From contig JAKPAG010000116.1 of NCBI GenBank assembly GCA_029779535.1, forward strand, positions 1 to 64,000: DNA of 64,000 nucleotides, given 5' to 3'. A program made the position numbers and the translations under genes. This document shows, one piece after another, positions 1 through 12,059 of the stretch. Every line of letters begins with the position of its first letter. Positions within the stretch are counted from its first letter, which is position 1. The notes below the pieces were generated by a model. It saw only the letters and a program-made list of their open reading frames with translations, was not told where the DNA came from and made no database searches. This DNA comes from Pseudomonadota bacterium. Its GTDB lineage: Bacteria > Pseudomonadota > Alphaproteobacteria > Sphingomonadales > Sphingomonadaceae.

Positions 1-781
<781 letters not shown>

Positions 782-788
782 ATGTCAG

Positions 789-818
789 GCCCCGCTTCGG
801 CGGGGTCTTTCATTTCTT
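789..818 (+). terminator. Intrinsic terminator of rpoD
   Basis: A CCCCGC stem (790-795), TTCG tetraloop and GCGGGG stem (800-805) are followed by a T-rich stretch. It lies 8 bases after the rpoD stop. It overlaps the 3' end of the convergent peptidase gene, so it may insulate both transcripts. Confidence 0.85.
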
Positions 819-2669
819 GCTATCGGAATAGACCGCGCGGCTTTCCGCCGGCGGATCGAGCTGCACCCATAGCGCCACCGCGCAGGCCGCCAGCAGCGCC
901 CCGGCACACAGCGCCCGCGCCCTGCGCGGCGCGAGCCCCGGCCACAGCGGCAGCACCGCCAGCGCGCCGATTGCCAGCGGCAGAGCAGCACCATAGGGCA
1001 TGGTCGGCCCCACCCCCTGCATCAGCTGGTGGCCCAGCGCGATCATGTAACCCAGCACCAGCGCCGGCCCAGCCCAATGGCTGAGCTTGAGATGGTCCTG
1101 CGCCGCTGAAACCATGCGCAGCGCCGTCACCGCCAGCACCAGCAGCGCCACGACCAGCCAGGTCGGCCAGCCCAGCAAATCCCGCAGCAGTTCGCCCAGC
1201 GCCAGCAGGATCGCGCCAAGCAGCAGCAGTGACAACAGCGTTTCGCCGATCCTGCCCGCCAGCGTCGCGCCGCTGCGCTCCAGCACCAGCACCGCCGCGA
1301 CGATCAGCAGCGGAAGGACGAGGATATAGGCCGCCGTTGGCGCCATGGCCTGCGCCGCCACGGCCAACCCCAGCAGCGGCATTGCCGCCCCGACAGTGCC
1401 CCCCGGCGAGCCGCGCCAGCTGCCGAACACGGCCAGGAAGGCGGCAATCCCGCCCAGCGCAACCATTGCTTCAAGCAGCGGGATCGCGGCCAGCCGGTCG
1501 TAATAGTTGGACGGCGCCATGCCCAGCGACAGCTTGTTCAGCGCAAAGAACGCGGCGCCTGCCACGACGATCAAGGCGACCATCCGGCCAGCGCCGCCAA
1601 GCGCCTGCGCAAGGCCATGGCGCCGGGAGACCCATGCCAGTCCCAGCACGGCCAGCCCCAGCAGGCCCCAGCCCAGCCAGGCCGGCCAGATCAGCGTGAT
1701 CAGGCCGAACAGGTCGAAGAACACCGCGCTGGGCGCCTTGCCCGGCAGTTCCGGTGCGGCCAGCAACGCCGCGGTCAGGCCCAGCACCTGATCGCCCATG
1801 TCCTGCAGCGCGCCTTGGTCCAGCCGGTCCGGCGTGGCGAGCGGCGAGTGGTACAGCCCGGACCTGCCGATGAAGGCGAAGTTGTAGGCAGCGTACGGCC
1901 CCTTGATCGCCGGGGTCAGGTCGGTGTCGTTGGGCAGTACCGAATAGACGAAGGCCGACAGCGACGAGGCGCCGGGGCGGTCCACCGCATCGGCATAGAG
2001 CCGCACCGCCGCGCCGTTTTCGCGCGAGGTCTGGAACAGCGTGGTGCGCCCGCCCCCGCCGCGCGCTTCCATGTTGATCACCGCGCCGACGCGGGCGCGC
2101 AGAGGGTTCGCGGCAAAGAACTGGCGCGCGCCCTGCAGGCCCAGTTCCTCTGCATCGGTCAGCAGCACGATCAGGTCGCGCCGCTGGCCGCCGCGCGCCT
2201 TGACCGCACGCACCACTTCCAGCGCACTGGCCACGCCGGCGCTGTCATCCGCCGCGCCCGGCGAGCCCCAGACCGTATCGTGGTGCGCCATCAGCAGCAC
2301 GGCCGGCGCGGCCGGGTCCTGCCCCGGCAGCACGCCGATCACGTTGGTCAGTGCGGCCGGGGGATCATTGCGCCCGGTCCAGCGGTTGCGTTTTTCCGTG
2401 CCGCGCGCATCGACCGTGCCTTGCTCGGTGCTGACCGTCATGCCCAATGCGCGCATGCGGTTTGCCAGGTAATCGCGCACCTGCGCGTTCTCGGGCGTGG
2501 CGGTGATGTGCGGGCCAGCGGAAATCGCGCGGACATCGGCCATGGCCCGTTCGGCGGAAAAATCCGCTGGCTGCGATCCGGCAGAGACCGGCGCAGGCGG
2601 GGTCGTCGCCCTGATTGCCAGGCCGATTGCCAGCAGCAGTGCCAGAACCAGCGGCCATTTCCTGTCCAT
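810..2669 (-). CDS. Membrane-anchored M28-family zinc metallopeptidase
   Basis: A 619-residue protein with an N-terminal signal or anchor helix (residues 5-20), a peptidase domain to about residue 330 and a C-terminal half with roughly eight hydrophobic segments. The di-zinc ligand pattern of family M28 is visible: HHD (H129, D131), GAADDSAG (D141), DAEELG (E174 catalytic, E175). The peptidase domain is expected outside the cytoplasm, removing N-terminal residues from peptides; the substrate is unknown. The start at 2669 is chosen because the signal helix begins there and GGGGGAAAGC precedes it; an upstream in-frame extension has no such features. It is transcribed towards rpoD and diverges from rpiB. 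The architecture resembles eukaryotic Fxna/ERMP1-type peptidases. Confidence 0.85.
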   Translation of the reverse strand: MDRKWPLVLALLLAIGLAIRATTPPAPVSAGSQPADFSAERAMADVRAISAGPHITATPENAQVRDYLANRMRALGMTVSTEQGTVDARGTEKRNRWTGRNDPPAALTNVIGVLPGQDPAAPAVLLMAHHDTVWGSPGAADDSAGVASALEVVRAVKARGGQRRDLIVLLTDAEELGLQGARQFFAANPLRARVGAVINMEARGGGGRTTLFQTSRENGAAVRLYADAVDRPGASSLSAFVYSVLPNDTDLTPAIKGPYAAYNFAFIGRSGLYHSPLATPDRLDQGALQDMGDQVLGLTAALLAAPELPGKAPSAVFFDLFGLITLIWPAWLGWGLLGLAVLGLAWVSRRHGLAQALGGAGRMVALIVVAGAAFFALNKLSLGMAPSNYYDRLAAIPLLEAMVALGGIAAFLAVFGSWRGSPGGTVGAAMPLLGLAVAAQAMAPTAAYILVLPLLIVAAVLVLERSGATLAGRIGETLLSLLLLGAILLALGELLRDLLGWPTWLVVALLVLAVTALRMVSAAQDHLKLSHWAGPALVLGYMIALGHQLMQGVGPTMPYGAALPLAIGALAVLPLWPGLAPRRARALCAGALLAACAVALWVQLDPPAESRAVYSDSKK

Positions 2670-2823
2670 CACGCTTTCCCCCCGATTGGTCGCCGCAGGC
2701 TGCGCTGGCCGCGCGGACATGTCAAATCGGGCATTTCCGCCATCGCACTCTGGCATTGCGAGGCGCTCACGACTAAGGGGGGCGCGAGCGATTCTTGCCC
2801 CCCGCAAACAGGCAGCCCACCCC

Positions 2824-3272
2824 ATGCGTATCGCGATTGCATCCGATCATGCCGCCGTCGAGTTGAAGGCGGTGTTGCGCGAATATCTGATCGGCCTCGG
2901 CCATGAAGTGGCCGACCTGGGCCCGGAAACGGCCGACCGGGTGGATTACCCGGACTATGGCTACAAGCTGGCCAGCGTCGTTGCCGATGGCACCGCGCGG
3001 TTCGGCGTGGCGCTGTGCGGCAGCGGGATCGGCATTTCGATTGCGGTCAACCGCAACCCGGCCTGCCGCTGCGCGCTGGTGTCCGAGCCGCTGTCCGCCG
3101 CACTGGCGCGCGAACACAACGACGCCAACTGCATCGCCATGGGCGCGCGGCTGACTGGCGAGGACATGGCCAAGGCATGCCTTGACGCTTTCCTGAACAC
3201 TGATTTCGGCGGAGGCCGCCATACCGGCCGCGTCGACAAGCTTTCTCATCCCCCCATCGAAGGAGCCTCCGC

Positions 3273-3276
<4 letters not shown>
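2824..3276 (+). CDS. rpiB: Ribose-5-phosphate isomerase B
   Basis: A 150-residue RpiB/LacAB-family protein that interconverts ribose 5-phosphate and ribulose 5-phosphate in the pentose phosphate pathway. Seen: the N-terminal [13 protein letters not shown] phosphate-binding segment, the catalytic-Cys segment [15 protein letters not shown], and the [13 protein letters not shown] segment near the C-terminus. Its length is typical of the family. Its stop overlaps the glyA start in an ATGA arrangement, so the two are probably translationally coupled. Confidence 0.95.
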
Positions 3277-4586
<1,310 letters not shown>

Positions 4587-4589
4587 GCC

Positions 4590-4790
4590 ATGAGCAGTGA
4601 CTTCGTGGAAGACGCCAAGGCCGAAATCAGCGGCATGGCGAAGGGCGGAATGCGCCATCCGTCGACCAAGCCGGTGCTGACCGGCGCGGCAGTAGGCGCG
4701 GTTGCCGGACTGCTGCTGCCAGTGTTGTCGATCCCGGCGGGCCTGGCGATCGGCGCCGGCTATGCCTTCTACAAGCGGCTGCGGCCCTGA
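4590..4790 (+). CDS. Small membrane protein of unknown function
   Basis: A 66-residue protein starting three bases after the glyA stop and ending immediately before the nrdR ATG, so it is embedded in the operon. The N-terminal 30 residues are polar (DFVEDAKAEISGMAKGG). Residues about 32-60 form one long or two short Gly/Ala-rich hydrophobic helices (GAAVGAVAGLLLPVLS, IPAGLAIGAGYAFY), ending in KRLRP, as in glycine-zipper inner-membrane proteins. I cannot assign a function. Its location suggests co-expression with glyA and nrdR. Confidence 0.8.
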   Translation: MSSDFVEDAKAEISGMAKGGMRHPSTKPVLTGAAVGAVAGLLLPVLSIPAGLAIGAGYAFYKRLRP

Positions 4791-5267
4791 ATGCGCTGTC
4801 CGTTCTGCGCCCACGATGACAGCCAGGTAAAGGATTCGCGCCCGACCGAGGATAACACCGCGATCCGCCGCCGCCGCCAGTGCGAAGGCTGCGGCGCGCG
4901 CTTTACCACGTTCGAGCGGGTGCAGCTGCGCGAGATTACCGTGGTCAAGAGCGACGGCACGCGCGAGGCGTTCGACCGCTCGAAGATCGACCAGTCCGTG
5001 ATGCTCGCCTGCCGCAAGCGCGGGATCGCCCAGGAACGGCTCGACCAGCTGGTTTCGGGCGTGCAGCGCCAGATCGAGACCCAGGGCGAAAGCGAGGTTC
5101 CGGCCCGCGCGATCGGTGAAATGGTGATGGAAGGCCTGCGCAGGCTGGATGCAGTCGCCTATATCCGCTTCGCCAGTGTCTACCGCGATTTTACCGAGGC
5201 GCGCGACTTCGAGGAATTTGCCAGCACGATCCAGGACGTAGGCGGGCGCGATGTCGGCAAAGGCTGA
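4791..5267 (+). CDS. nrdR: Transcriptional repressor NrdR
   Basis: A 158-residue ATP-cone regulator of ribonucleotide reductase genes. The N-terminal zinc ribbon is intact: CPFC at residues 3-6 and CEGCGARF around residues 31-38, with the arginine stretch IRRRRQC between. The ATP-cone follows ([20 protein letters not shown]). The family senses ATP/dATP and represses nrd genes by binding NrdR boxes; no nrd gene lies in this window. The ATG follows the previous stop directly (TGAATG), implying translational coupling. The gene overlaps trmJ by 17 bases. Confidence 0.97.
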   Translation: MRCPFCAHDDSQVKDSRPTEDNTAIRRRRQCEGCGARFTTFERVQLREITVVKSDGTREAFDRSKIDQSVMLACRKRGIAQERLDQLVSGVQRQIETQGESEVPARAIGEMVMEGLRRLDAVAYIRFASVYRDFTEARDFEEFASTIQDVGGRDVGKG

Positions 5268-5994
5268 AGGCAAGCCGGCCATCGTCCTCGTTCGGCCGCA
5301 GCTGGGCGAGAACATCGGCAAGGCGGCGCGCGCCATGCTCAACTTCGGGCTGGCCGAGCTGCGGCTGGTCACCCCGCGCGACGGCTGGCCCAACCCCAGC
5401 GCCGGCCCGGCCGCAGCCGGGGCCGATGTGGTGCTGGAACGCGCCGCCGTGTTCGACAGCCTGGCCGAAGCCGTGGCCGACTGCGCCCATGTCTATGCCA
5501 CCACCGTGCGCAAGCGCGGGGTGACCAAGCCGGTGCTGACGCCCGAACAGGCCGCCAGCGCGATCCATGCCGATCCGGGCCGCTCGGCGCTGGTGTTCGG
5601 GCCGGAACGCTCGGGCCTGGAAACCGATGATGTGGCGCTGGCGCGGGCGATCGTGACCGTGCCGATCAATCCGGAGTTCGCCTCGCTCAACCTCGCGCAG
5701 GCCGTGATCCTGTGCGCTTACGAATGGTCGAAGCAGGCCGACCTTGCGCAGCCGACGGTTGAGGAACTGCTGCCCCCCGCACCGCAAGCCGAGCTGGAAG
5801 GCATGATCACCCAGTTCGAAGACCTGCTGGAGCCAACCGGCTATTTCCGTCCGCCCAGCCGCGCCGCCGCGACCCGGCGGACCTTGCGCAACATGCTGAC
5901 CAAGCCCGGCTGGAACCACCTCGAAGTGCGGACCATGCGCGGCGTGCTGTCCTCGCTCGCGCGCGGCCCCCGCGAGGACGACGGGAACGCTTGA
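5251..5994 (+). CDS. trmJ: tRNA (cytidine/uridine-2'-O-)-methyltransferase TrmJ-type
   Basis: A 247-residue SPOUT-class RNA methyltransferase. The trefoil-knot SAM-binding motifs are visible: N-terminal [18 protein letters not shown], middle [15 protein letters not shown], and IPV-like [16 protein letters not shown]. The C-terminal helical extension is typical of TrmJ, which 2'-O-methylates residue 32 of several tRNAs. A related rRNA target cannot be excluded from sequence. The start overlaps the nrdR end by 17 bases. It is the last gene of the run that begins at rpiB. Confidence 0.88.
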   Translation: MSAKAEGKPAIVLVRPQLGENIGKAARAMLNFGLAELRLVTPRDGWPNPSAGPAAAGADVVLERAAVFDSLAEAVADCAHVYATTVRKRGVTKPVLTPEQAASAIHADPGRSALVFGPERSGLETDDVALARAIVTVPINPEFASLNLAQAVILCAYEWSKQADLAQPTVEELLPPAPQAELEGMITQFEDLLEPTGYFRPPSRAAATRRTLRNMLTKPGWNHLEVRTMRGVLSSLARGPREDDGNA

Positions 5995-6155
5995 CTTTCT
6001 GCGCCTGTGCGGCCAAAGGCGCGCCTTCGCAATTGGTCCCGCACTCCCGGTGAAGCGGTGGCCGCATCTCGCAAATAGTCGAAATGGTGCGAATTCCGGG
6101 GCTTTGAGCGGGGTGATCGTCGCCACCGCGTTGCAAATTGAAGAAAGGACGCGCC

Positions 6156-6770
6156 ATGTCGAAGCGCCAGTCGTCGAAGTACAAAATTGACCGCCGGATG
6201 GGCGAAAACATCTGGGGTCGTCCCAAGAGCTCGGTCAACCGCCGCTCGTACGGCCCCGGCCAGCACGGCCAGCGCCGCAAGGGCAAGATGTCGGACTTCG
6301 GCATCCAGCTGCGCGCCAAGCAGAAGCTCAAGGGCTACTACGGCGACGTCACCGAAAAGCAGTTCAAGCGCACCTACCAGGAAGCCGCCCAGATGAAGGG
6401 TGACACCGGTCAGAACCTGATCGGCCTGCTCGAACAGCGCCTGGACATGGTGGTCTACCGCGCCAAGTTCGCGCCGACCATCTTCTCGGCCCGCCAGGTC
6501 GTGTCGCACGGTCACATCTATGTGAACGGGGTGAAGTGCAACATCGCCAGCCGCCGCGTGCGTCCGGGTGACGTGGTCAGCCTGGGCAAGAAGGCCAAGG
6601 AAATGGCCCTGATCGCCGAAGCGCAGAGCCTGCCGGAACGCGAAATCCCTGATTACGTCGCGCCGGACGGCACCGACAAGATCACCTTCGTGCGCGTCCC
6701 GACGCTCGACGAAGTGCCCTATCCGGTGAAGATGGAACCGAACCTGGTCGTCGAATTCTATTCGCGCTAA
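6156..6770 (+). CDS. rpsD: 30S ribosomal protein S4
   Basis: A 204-residue S4 protein, a primary 16S rRNA-binding protein of the small subunit. The N-terminus [20 protein letters not shown] and the S4 RNA-binding domain ([11 protein letters not shown], then [14 protein letters not shown]) are typical of alphaproteobacterial S4. The ATG at 6156 is preferred over one 18 bases upstream because AGAAAGGAC sits just before it and the family starts here. It is transcribed alone, preceded by 161 bases without a gene and followed by a strong terminator. Confidence 0.98.
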   Translation: MSKRQSSKYKIDRRMGENIWGRPKSSVNRRSYGPGQHGQRRKGKMSDFGIQLRAKQKLKGYYGDVTEKQFKRTYQEAAQMKGDTGQNLIGLLEQRLDMVVYRAKFAPTIFSARQVVSHGHIYVNGVKCNIASRRVRPGDVVSLGKKAKEMALIAEAQSLPEREIPDYVAPDGTDKITFVRVPTLDEVPYPVKMEPNLVVEFYSR

Positions 6771-6797
6771 GTTCCGGTCTTCCAACTGGAATGCAAG

Positions 6798-6828
6798 AAA
6801 AGGGCGGTCCCGCGGGGCCGCCCTTTTC
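6798..6828. terminator. Bidirectional intrinsic terminator after rpsD
   Basis: A perfect 10-bp stem AAAAGGGCGG / CCGCCCTTTT (6798-6807 and 6818-6827) has a 10-base loop. The A-run on the left and T-run on the right let it work on both strands. It lies between rpsD and the convergent S9 peptidase gene. Confidence 0.92.
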
Positions 6829-6837
6829 GCATGGGGC

Positions 6838-8829
6838 TCAGTTCGCCGGCAACCCCATCGCCTTGCGCAAGAACTGGTCGCTTTCCAGCAGCATCCGGGT
6901 CCGCGCCGCGCTGTCGGCCAGGTTGTGCTTCAGCCCCGGAAACTCGACCAGCTGGACCTGCTTGCCCGCGCCCTGGAGCTTGCCCAGCATCAGCCGGCTC
7001 TCGGTGATCTTGACGTTCTGATCGCGGTCGCCGTGGAACATCAGCACCGGGGCCTTGATCCGCGCGACGTTCTGCGCCGGGCTGCCTTCCTTCACGTGCG
7101 GACCTTGGCCGATATAGGCATCGACCAGCGGGAAATTCACGAAGTCACGCGCTTCGCTGCGCAGCTGTTCCAGATCGGTCACCGGCGCGATGGCGACGAT
7201 GCCCTTGAACAGGTCCGGATCAAGCACCGAGCTTTGCAGCGCGGCATAGCCGCCAAAGGACCAGCCAACGATCCCCAGCTTGTCCGGCGCGGCGATGCCC
7301 TGCGCCTTCAGCCAGCGCCCGGCATCGACCACGTCGCCAATCGCGATCTTCCACGATTTGAACCCGTTCTGCTGATACCACGAGGCGCCATAGCCGGCAG
7401 ACCCGCGAAAGTTGGGCTGCAGCACGGCAAAGCCGCGTGCGGCAAAGAACTGGACCAGCCAGTCGAAGCCCCATTCGTCGCGGGCGCCGGGGCCGCCGTG
7501 CGGCATGACCACGGCGGGAATGTTCTTGCCACTGCTGCCCACCGGCAGGGTCAGGTAAGCGGGGATCTGCGTACCATCGGCCGCCGGAAAGGTGATCGCC
7601 TGCATCGGCGCCATCGCCTGCCCGGTCAGTTCGGGCCGCACCGGCAGCACTTCGCCGAGCTGGCGGGTGCCCTTGTCGAACAGGTAGAACTTGCCCGCAT
7701 CGGTATCGCTGGCGGCGAGCAGCAGCAGCTTGCCTTCGTCGGCCGTGGCATCGACGAAGGAAATCAGCGGCCTGCCCGGCAGTGCCCGGCCCAGTCCGAC
7801 GGCCAGCTTCTTGAGATCGGGATCGAAATATTCGACCGTGCGCCGTTCGGTGGCATAGCTGGCGCCAACCACCCGGCCCTGCCGCCCGATCCGCACCAGC
7901 CCGTCAACATCGACATCGCCGCGCCCCAGTTCCAGCTTGCGCGTGCCGGTGCCGTCAAGCGCGATGCTGAACAGCGCGGAGTGATCGTCCTTGTCATCGA
8001 AGCCATAGACGACGTTGCGCCCCGCATCGACCGCATAAGGGTTGAAGCCCCCCACCCCCGTTGAATTGACGTCCAGGCTGGACAGGGCCTCCCATTCGCG
8101 GCTGCCCGGGCGGCGGAAGAAGTATTTCACCTTGTCGCGCAGCATCCCGCCGGGATCGGCGCCCATCGTCCCCATGATCCGCACCGTGCCGCGGCCATCG
8201 CTGATATATTCAACCGCATCGCTGCGCCCGCGCTCAACCGTGCGGCGCTTGGTGGTCGTGCTGTCGACTTCCTCCACCCCGAGGCCCGCCTTGGCCCCGC
8301 GCACGTTGGAATCGCGGCTTTCCTCGTCCACGAAGGCGCGGGTCATCAGCACGGTGCCCGGCTTGCCCGAAACGTCCCAGTCGATCACTGCGCCGCCATT
8401 CTGGACGATGCCAATCGCATTGCTGGTGGACGGGGTCAGCATCACTGCATTGCCGCCATCGGCATCCAGCGCATAGGCACGGGTGAAGCCGAGCAGTTGC
8501 CCGGCGTTGTTATAGACGATGTGCACCTTGCAGACGAGCCGCGCGGCGTTGGACCAGCCGCACCAGTAGATCTGTTCGTCCTTGCCGTGCGAGGCGATCG
8601 CCAGCCTGGGCGGCGCGGTGCCGGTCAGGTCGGCGACATAGACCACGGTGCCGGCAGTGGGATGCGGCGTGACATAGGCAACCTTGGTGCCATCGGGCGA
8701 AAGGCTGATCTGCTGCACCGCCTCCAGCGCGCCGAACCGCGCGGCGACGGTCTGCGCATCCTCTGCCGCAGCCGGCGCCGCGGCACAAATCCCGATCGCG
8801 GCCACGCCCGCCATCCATACTGCGCGCAT
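6838..8829 (-). CDS. Secreted S9-family (prolyl oligopeptidase-type) serine peptidase
   Basis: A 663-residue protein with a cleavable signal peptide (MAGVAAIGICAAAPAAAEDA region), a beta-propeller-like N-terminal domain and a C-terminal alpha/beta-hydrolase peptidase domain from about residue 430. The catalytic triad is visible: nucleophile in GIVGWSFGGYAALQS (about S524), Asp in MFHGDRDQNVKI, His in FPGLKHNLAD. The PHGGPGARDEWGFDW segment forms the oxyanion region. It probably trims oligopeptides in the periplasm. The start at 8829 is favoured because the signal peptide and the GGGGGGACGGGT ribosome-binding stretch coincide there. It is monocistronic, downstream of tgt on the same strand. 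Confidence 0.9.
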   Translation of the reverse strand: MRAVWMAGVAAIGICAAAPAAAEDAQTVAARFGALEAVQQISLSPDGTKVAYVTPHPTAGTVVYVADLTGTAPPRLAIASHGKDEQIYWCGWSNAARLVCKVHIVYNNAGQLLGFTRAYALDADGGNAVMLTPSTSNAIGIVQNGGAVIDWDVSGKPGTVLMTRAFVDEESRDSNVRGAKAGLGVEEVDSTTTKRRTVERGRSDAVEYISDGRGTVRIMGTMGADPGGMLRDKVKYFFRRPGSREWEALSSLDVNSTGVGGFNPYAVDAGRNVVYGFDDKDDHSALFSIALDGTGTRKLELGRGDVDVDGLVRIGRQGRVVGASYATERRTVEYFDPDLKKLAVGLGRALPGRPLISFVDATADEGKLLLLAASDTDAGKFYLFDKGTRQLGEVLPVRPELTGQAMAPMQAITFPAADGTQIPAYLTLPVGSSGKNIPAVVMPHGGPGARDEWGFDWLVQFFAARGFAVLQPNFRGSAGYGASWYQQNGFKSWKIAIGDVVDAGRWLKAQGIAAPDKLGIVGWSFGGYAALQSSVLDPDLFKGIVAIAPVTDLEQLRSEARDFVNFPLVDAYIGQGPHVKEGSPAQNVARIKAPVLMFHGDRDQNVKITESRLMLGKLQGAGKQVQLVEFPGLKHNLADSAARTRMLLESDQFLRKAMGLPAN

Positions 8830-8937
8830 ACCCGTCCCCCCCTGTTGCAACGGGGACCAGCCTTGCCAGAACAAGAGACTGAAACAAGGGTGAAAATGTC
8901 ACGCCGCGCCAGTGCATGGCGCGTACCAGGCCGGGCC

Positions 8938-10068
8938 TTACTTGCCGAGATAGTCGCGGCGGAACTGCGCGGCGAAACCGGCGAAGCGCCCTTCCCCGAT
9001 TGCCGCGCGCATTGCCGCCATCAACTGCTGGTAGAAGGTCAGGTTGTGTTCGGTCAGCAGCATAGCGCCCAGGATCTCGCCGCTCCTGTGCAGGTGGTGA
9101 AGATAGGCGCGGCTGTACTTGGTGCAGCAATCGCCGGGGCAGCGCTCGTCCAGCGGGGCCGGATCCTCGGCATGGCGGGCATTGCGCAGGTTGACCGGGC
9201 CATTCCAGGTAAAGCCCTGCCCGTTGCGGCCCGAACGGCTTGGCAGCACGCAATCGAACATGTCGACCCCGCGTTCCACAGCGCCGACCAGGTCATCGGG
9301 CTTGCCCACCCCCATCAGGTAGCGCGGCCGGTCTGCCGGCAGCATGTCAGGCGCGAAATCGAGCGTGGCGAACATCGCCTCCTGCCCCTCGCCCACGGCC
9401 AGGCCGCCGATGGCATAGCCGTCGAAGCCGATCTCCTGCAGCGCCTCGGCGCTTTCGCGGCGCAGCGCCTCGTCCAGCGCGCCTTGCTGGATGCCGAACA
9501 ACGCACTGCGTTCGGCGTGTTCGGTACCGCTGTCAAAGCCGGCGCGGCTGCGCTGCGCCCAGCGCATCGACATCCGCATCGATGCGGCGATCACCTCGCG
9601 CGGGGCATCGGCGCGGGGGCATTCGTCGAAAGCCATGACGATGTCGCTGCCCAGCAGGCGCTGGATTTCCATCGACCGTTCCGGGGTCAGCAGATGGCGC
9701 GAACCATCGAGGTGGCTTTTGAAGGTCACCCCTTCCTCGGTGATCTTGCGCAGGTCCGACAGGCTCATCACCTGATAGCCGCCGCTGTCGGTCAGGATCG
9801 GGCGGTCCCAATTCATGAACTTGTGCAGCCCACCCAGCCGCGCGACCCGTTCGGCCCCCGGGCGCAGCATCAGATGATAGGTGTTGCCCAGCAGGATGTC
9901 CGCCCCGGTCGCGCGGACTGTTTCCGGCTTCATTGCCTTGACCGTGGCGGCCGTGCCCACCGGCATGAAAGCGGGCGTGCGGATTTCGCCCCGGCGCATG
10001 GCGAGGGTGCCGGTGCGGGCCTTGCCATCGGTGGCGTGGATCGAGAACTGGAAGCGCGGCGGGCTCAT
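8938..10068 (-). CDS. tgt: tRNA-guanine transglycosylase (queuine/preQ1)
   Basis: A 376-residue TIM-barrel enzyme that exchanges guanine-34 for preQ1 in tRNAs with GUN anticodons. Seen: [16 protein letters not shown], the nucleophile region [20 protein letters not shown], and [14 protein letters not shown]. The C-terminal zinc site is atypical: where the family has CxCxxC the sequence reads C310-P-G-D-C314-C315, then YSRAYLHHL and the His of [13 protein letters not shown]. The start at 10068 (MSPPRFQFS) is chosen by family alignment; an earlier in-frame start would run into the upstream gene. queA lies about 3.5 kb away on the same strand. Confidence 0.95.
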   Translation of the reverse strand: MSPPRFQFSIHATDGKARTGTLAMRRGEIRTPAFMPVGTAATVKAMKPETVRATGADILLGNTYHLMLRPGAERVARLGGLHKFMNWDRPILTDSGGYQVMSLSDLRKITEEGVTFKSHLDGSRHLLTPERSMEIQRLLGSDIVMAFDECPRADAPREVIAASMRMSMRWAQRSRAGFDSGTEHAERSALFGIQQGALDEALRRESAEALQEIGFDGYAIGGLAVGEGQEAMFATLDFAPDMLPADRPRYLMGVGKPDDLVGAVERGVDMFDCVLPSRSGRNGQGFTWNGPVNLRNARHAEDPAPLDERCPGDCCTKYSRAYLHHLHRSGEILGAMLLTEHNLTFYQQLMAAMRAAIGEGRFAGFAAQFRRDYLGK

Positions 10069-10108
10069 CGCAGCGCCGTTAGCGGGAAAGGCGGTGCGGC
10101 GCCAGCGT

Positions 10109-10522
10109 TCAGGCGGCATCGACCAGCGCGGTCAGCGCGCCGTGCAGCTCGTCCCACAGCGCGGCTTCTTCGGCAGCTTCGGCCGGGCAGGTCTGCGCCA
10201 GCACCTCGACCGTCGCGGCGAGCAACTCGCGGTACCAGTTGGCCGGAATGTGCAGCGTGTCGGCATGGTGCGGAACCGAGGTGTAGATGATGATCTCGAT
10301 CTCGCTGCGCCGTTCAAACCAGGTCATCACGCAGTAGAGCGCGTTATCAACCATTTCGGCCTGCAAGCGCTGCGGATTGTGCGGCCAGTGCTGGGCAAAG
10401 CTGGCCTCGGCATCCGGGCACCGGCACAGGAACCGCGCCATGACCAGCGGGGTGATATCGCCCAGTTGCTCGGCCGCGCGTTCCAGCGCGGCATCGATGA
10501 TCTGCTGCTTGTGCTTGTCCAT
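10109..10522 (-). CDS. Unknown 137-residue protein
   Basis: A predicted soluble, mostly helical protein with no recognisable catalytic motif. Features: an N-terminal helix [20 protein letters not shown], a segment [16 protein letters not shown] with two cysteines, a beta-like stretch [13 protein letters not shown] and an acidic, Ala-rich C-terminus. GGAGAGGGC precedes the ATG. It lies 40 bases upstream of tgt on the same strand and could be co-transcribed with it. I do not recognise the family. Confidence 0.75.
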   Translation of the reverse strand: MDKHKQQIIDAALERAAEQLGDITPLVMARFLCRCPDAEASFAQHWPHNPQRLQAEMVDNALYCVMTWFERRSEIEIIIYTSVPHHADTLHIPANWYRELLAATVEVLAQTCPAEAAEEAALWDELHGALTALVDAA

Positions 10523-10578
10523 GCCCTCTCCTGCCCTTGCCGGTTAGCAGGGGCAGGCACAGGCGGCGTTGATATCTA

Positions 10579-12015
10579 TCAAGCCACGTCGGGCAGCCAG
10601 TTTCCGTGGAAGCCCGGCGGGATGCGGTGCGGGATATGCACGCTGGCAACCGGCGGCTTGGCCATGTCGCTGGCATCGAGGATCACCAGGTCGGTGGTGT
10701 CGCTGGCTGTATCGATGACATAGCCCATGACCCAGCCGTCGCCTTCGGGCGCATCGACGCAGCGCGGCACGAAGACGAATTCGCCAGGCACCTTGCCTGG
10801 CCCGAAATCGTGGGCCTGGCGTTTGCCCGTGTGCAGATCGTAGCGATAGATCGGCGCGCTGCCGAGGAAGGCGCTGTCGCCCGATGGCAGGCCCAGCGAC
10901 CAGGCATAGCGATAAGGCTGGCCGAAGAAGCGTTCGTCCGGGCGGTGGAATTCCTGCGGCGCAGTATCAAGCGTGGTGCGGGTAACCTTGCCGGCCACCG
11001 GATCGATGATCCAGCGTTCCATCCCCAGCGCCTTGCCATTGGGGCCGTCCTGCCCGCCCGCGAACATGGTTTCGTGGACCGACATGTCGCAGATCACCGT
11101 GCCGTCCGGCGCGTCATAGCTGTTGGCAACGTGGAACACGTAGCATGGATCGACCGCGCACCAGGCGATCTGGTCCGCCGTGCCGCCTCGCGGCAGCAGC
11201 CCAACGCGGGCCTGGTGCGCCGGGTTCCAGGCATAGGGGAATTGCGCCCCGCCGATCAGCGCCTTCATCGAGAAGGTCACCGGCAGGTCGAACACCAGCA
11301 CGTACTTCTGCGTGATCGCGCTTTCGTGGATCGAAGGGCCGTCCTGCACCGGGATCGGTTCCTGGCGCACCACCTTGCCTTCCGGCGAGACGACCACGTG
11401 CCAGACGGTATCCTGCGTCATGCCGTCATAGCAGATCGCGTGCAGTTCCCCGGTCAGCGGGTCTTCGTGCGGGTGGGCGCTGAACGGCACGGTCAGCGTG
11501 CCGCCGAAATCGGTATAGGCGCGGGTTTCCAGGTTCTCGTCCAGTTCGGCCGGGAACGAGCCAGCCTCGACAATCGCCAGGGTCTTGCCGCGATGCTGGA
11601 TGACATTGGTATTGACCATGTCGCGCCGTCCCCGGCGCGGCCCTGGCGCGGCCTTGGGTCCGCCTTTCGCTTCAAGGTCCTGCGACTTGATGTAGCGGTT
11701 GCGATACCACAGCGCCTTGCCGCCCTGCAGGCGCACGCCGTGAACCATGCCGTCACCGATGAACCAGTGGTGCCCGCGCGGATCGGGATTGAACGGGTTC
11801 GGCCCGTTGCGCACATAGCGCCCGCACAGTTCCACCGGGATCGTGCCGGTGACCTTGAGATCGGTGATCGTCCGTTCGTCATGCAGCGGGGCGTGGATGC
11901 CGGTCAGGAACGGATGGGCGCGGTCCTCGTCCTGGCGGCTGCGATTGAAACTGGCCAGGGCGGTTACGCCCTTCGTCACCACGGAGCGGATTGCGGCCTC
12001 TACTGCGCTTGCCAT
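10579..12015 (-). CDS. Carotenoid/lignostilbene oxygenase family protein
   Basis: A 478-residue member of the carotenoid cleavage dioxygenase (RPE65/CCD) family, which cleaves a C=C double bond in carotenoids, stilbenes or related compounds with a four-histidine Fe(II) centre. All four expected His positions are present: [11 protein letters not shown] (about H181/H183), [18 protein letters not shown], and [11 protein letters not shown] at the C-terminus. The N-terminal [15 protein letters not shown] is a family signature. The substrate cannot be read off. The start at 12015 has GGGAG nine bases upstream. The gene diverges from a TetR regulator, and a perfect dyad in the 44-base gap is the likely control site. 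Confidence 0.9.
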   Translation of the reverse strand: MASAVEAAIRSVVTKGVTALASFNRSRQDEDRAHPFLTGIHAPLHDERTITDLKVTGTIPVELCGRYVRNGPNPFNPDPRGHHWFIGDGMVHGVRLQGGKALWYRNRYIKSQDLEAKGGPKAAPGPRRGRRDMVNTNVIQHRGKTLAIVEAGSFPAELDENLETRAYTDFGGTLTVPFSAHPHEDPLTGELHAICYDGMTQDTVWHVVVSPEGKVVRQEPIPVQDGPSIHESAITQKYVLVFDLPVTFSMKALIGGAQFPYAWNPAHQARVGLLPRGGTADQIAWCAVDPCYVFHVANSYDAPDGTVICDMSVHETMFAGGQDGPNGKALGMERWIIDPVAGKVTRTTLDTAPQEFHRPDERFFGQPYRYAWSLGLPSGDSAFLGSAPIYRYDLHTGKRQAHDFGPGKVPGEFVFVPRCVDAPEGDGWVMGYVIDTASDTTDLVILDASDMAKPPVASVHIPHRIPPGFHGNWLPDVA

Positions 12016-12033
12016 CTGGAGCATCTCCCGGTA

Positions 12034-12052
12034 ATGTTTATGGCGTAAACAT
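12034..12052. promoter_or_regulatory. Operator-like perfect inverted repeat between carotenoid oxygenase and TetR genes
   Basis: Arms ATGTTTA (12034-12040) and TAAACAT (12046-12052) with a 5-base spacer TGGCG. It occupies the middle of the short divergent gap, as expected for an operator bound by the adjacent TetR protein and controlling both genes. Binding is inferred from position and symmetry. Confidence 0.75.
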
Positions 12053-12059
12053 AGCAGCA

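Noticed and set aside
5995..6155. Possible ribosomal-protein leader or riboswitch before rpsD
   Set aside because: TTGACT at 5991 lacks a good -10 and I could not draw a convincing conserved fold in this gap, so no feature is claimed.
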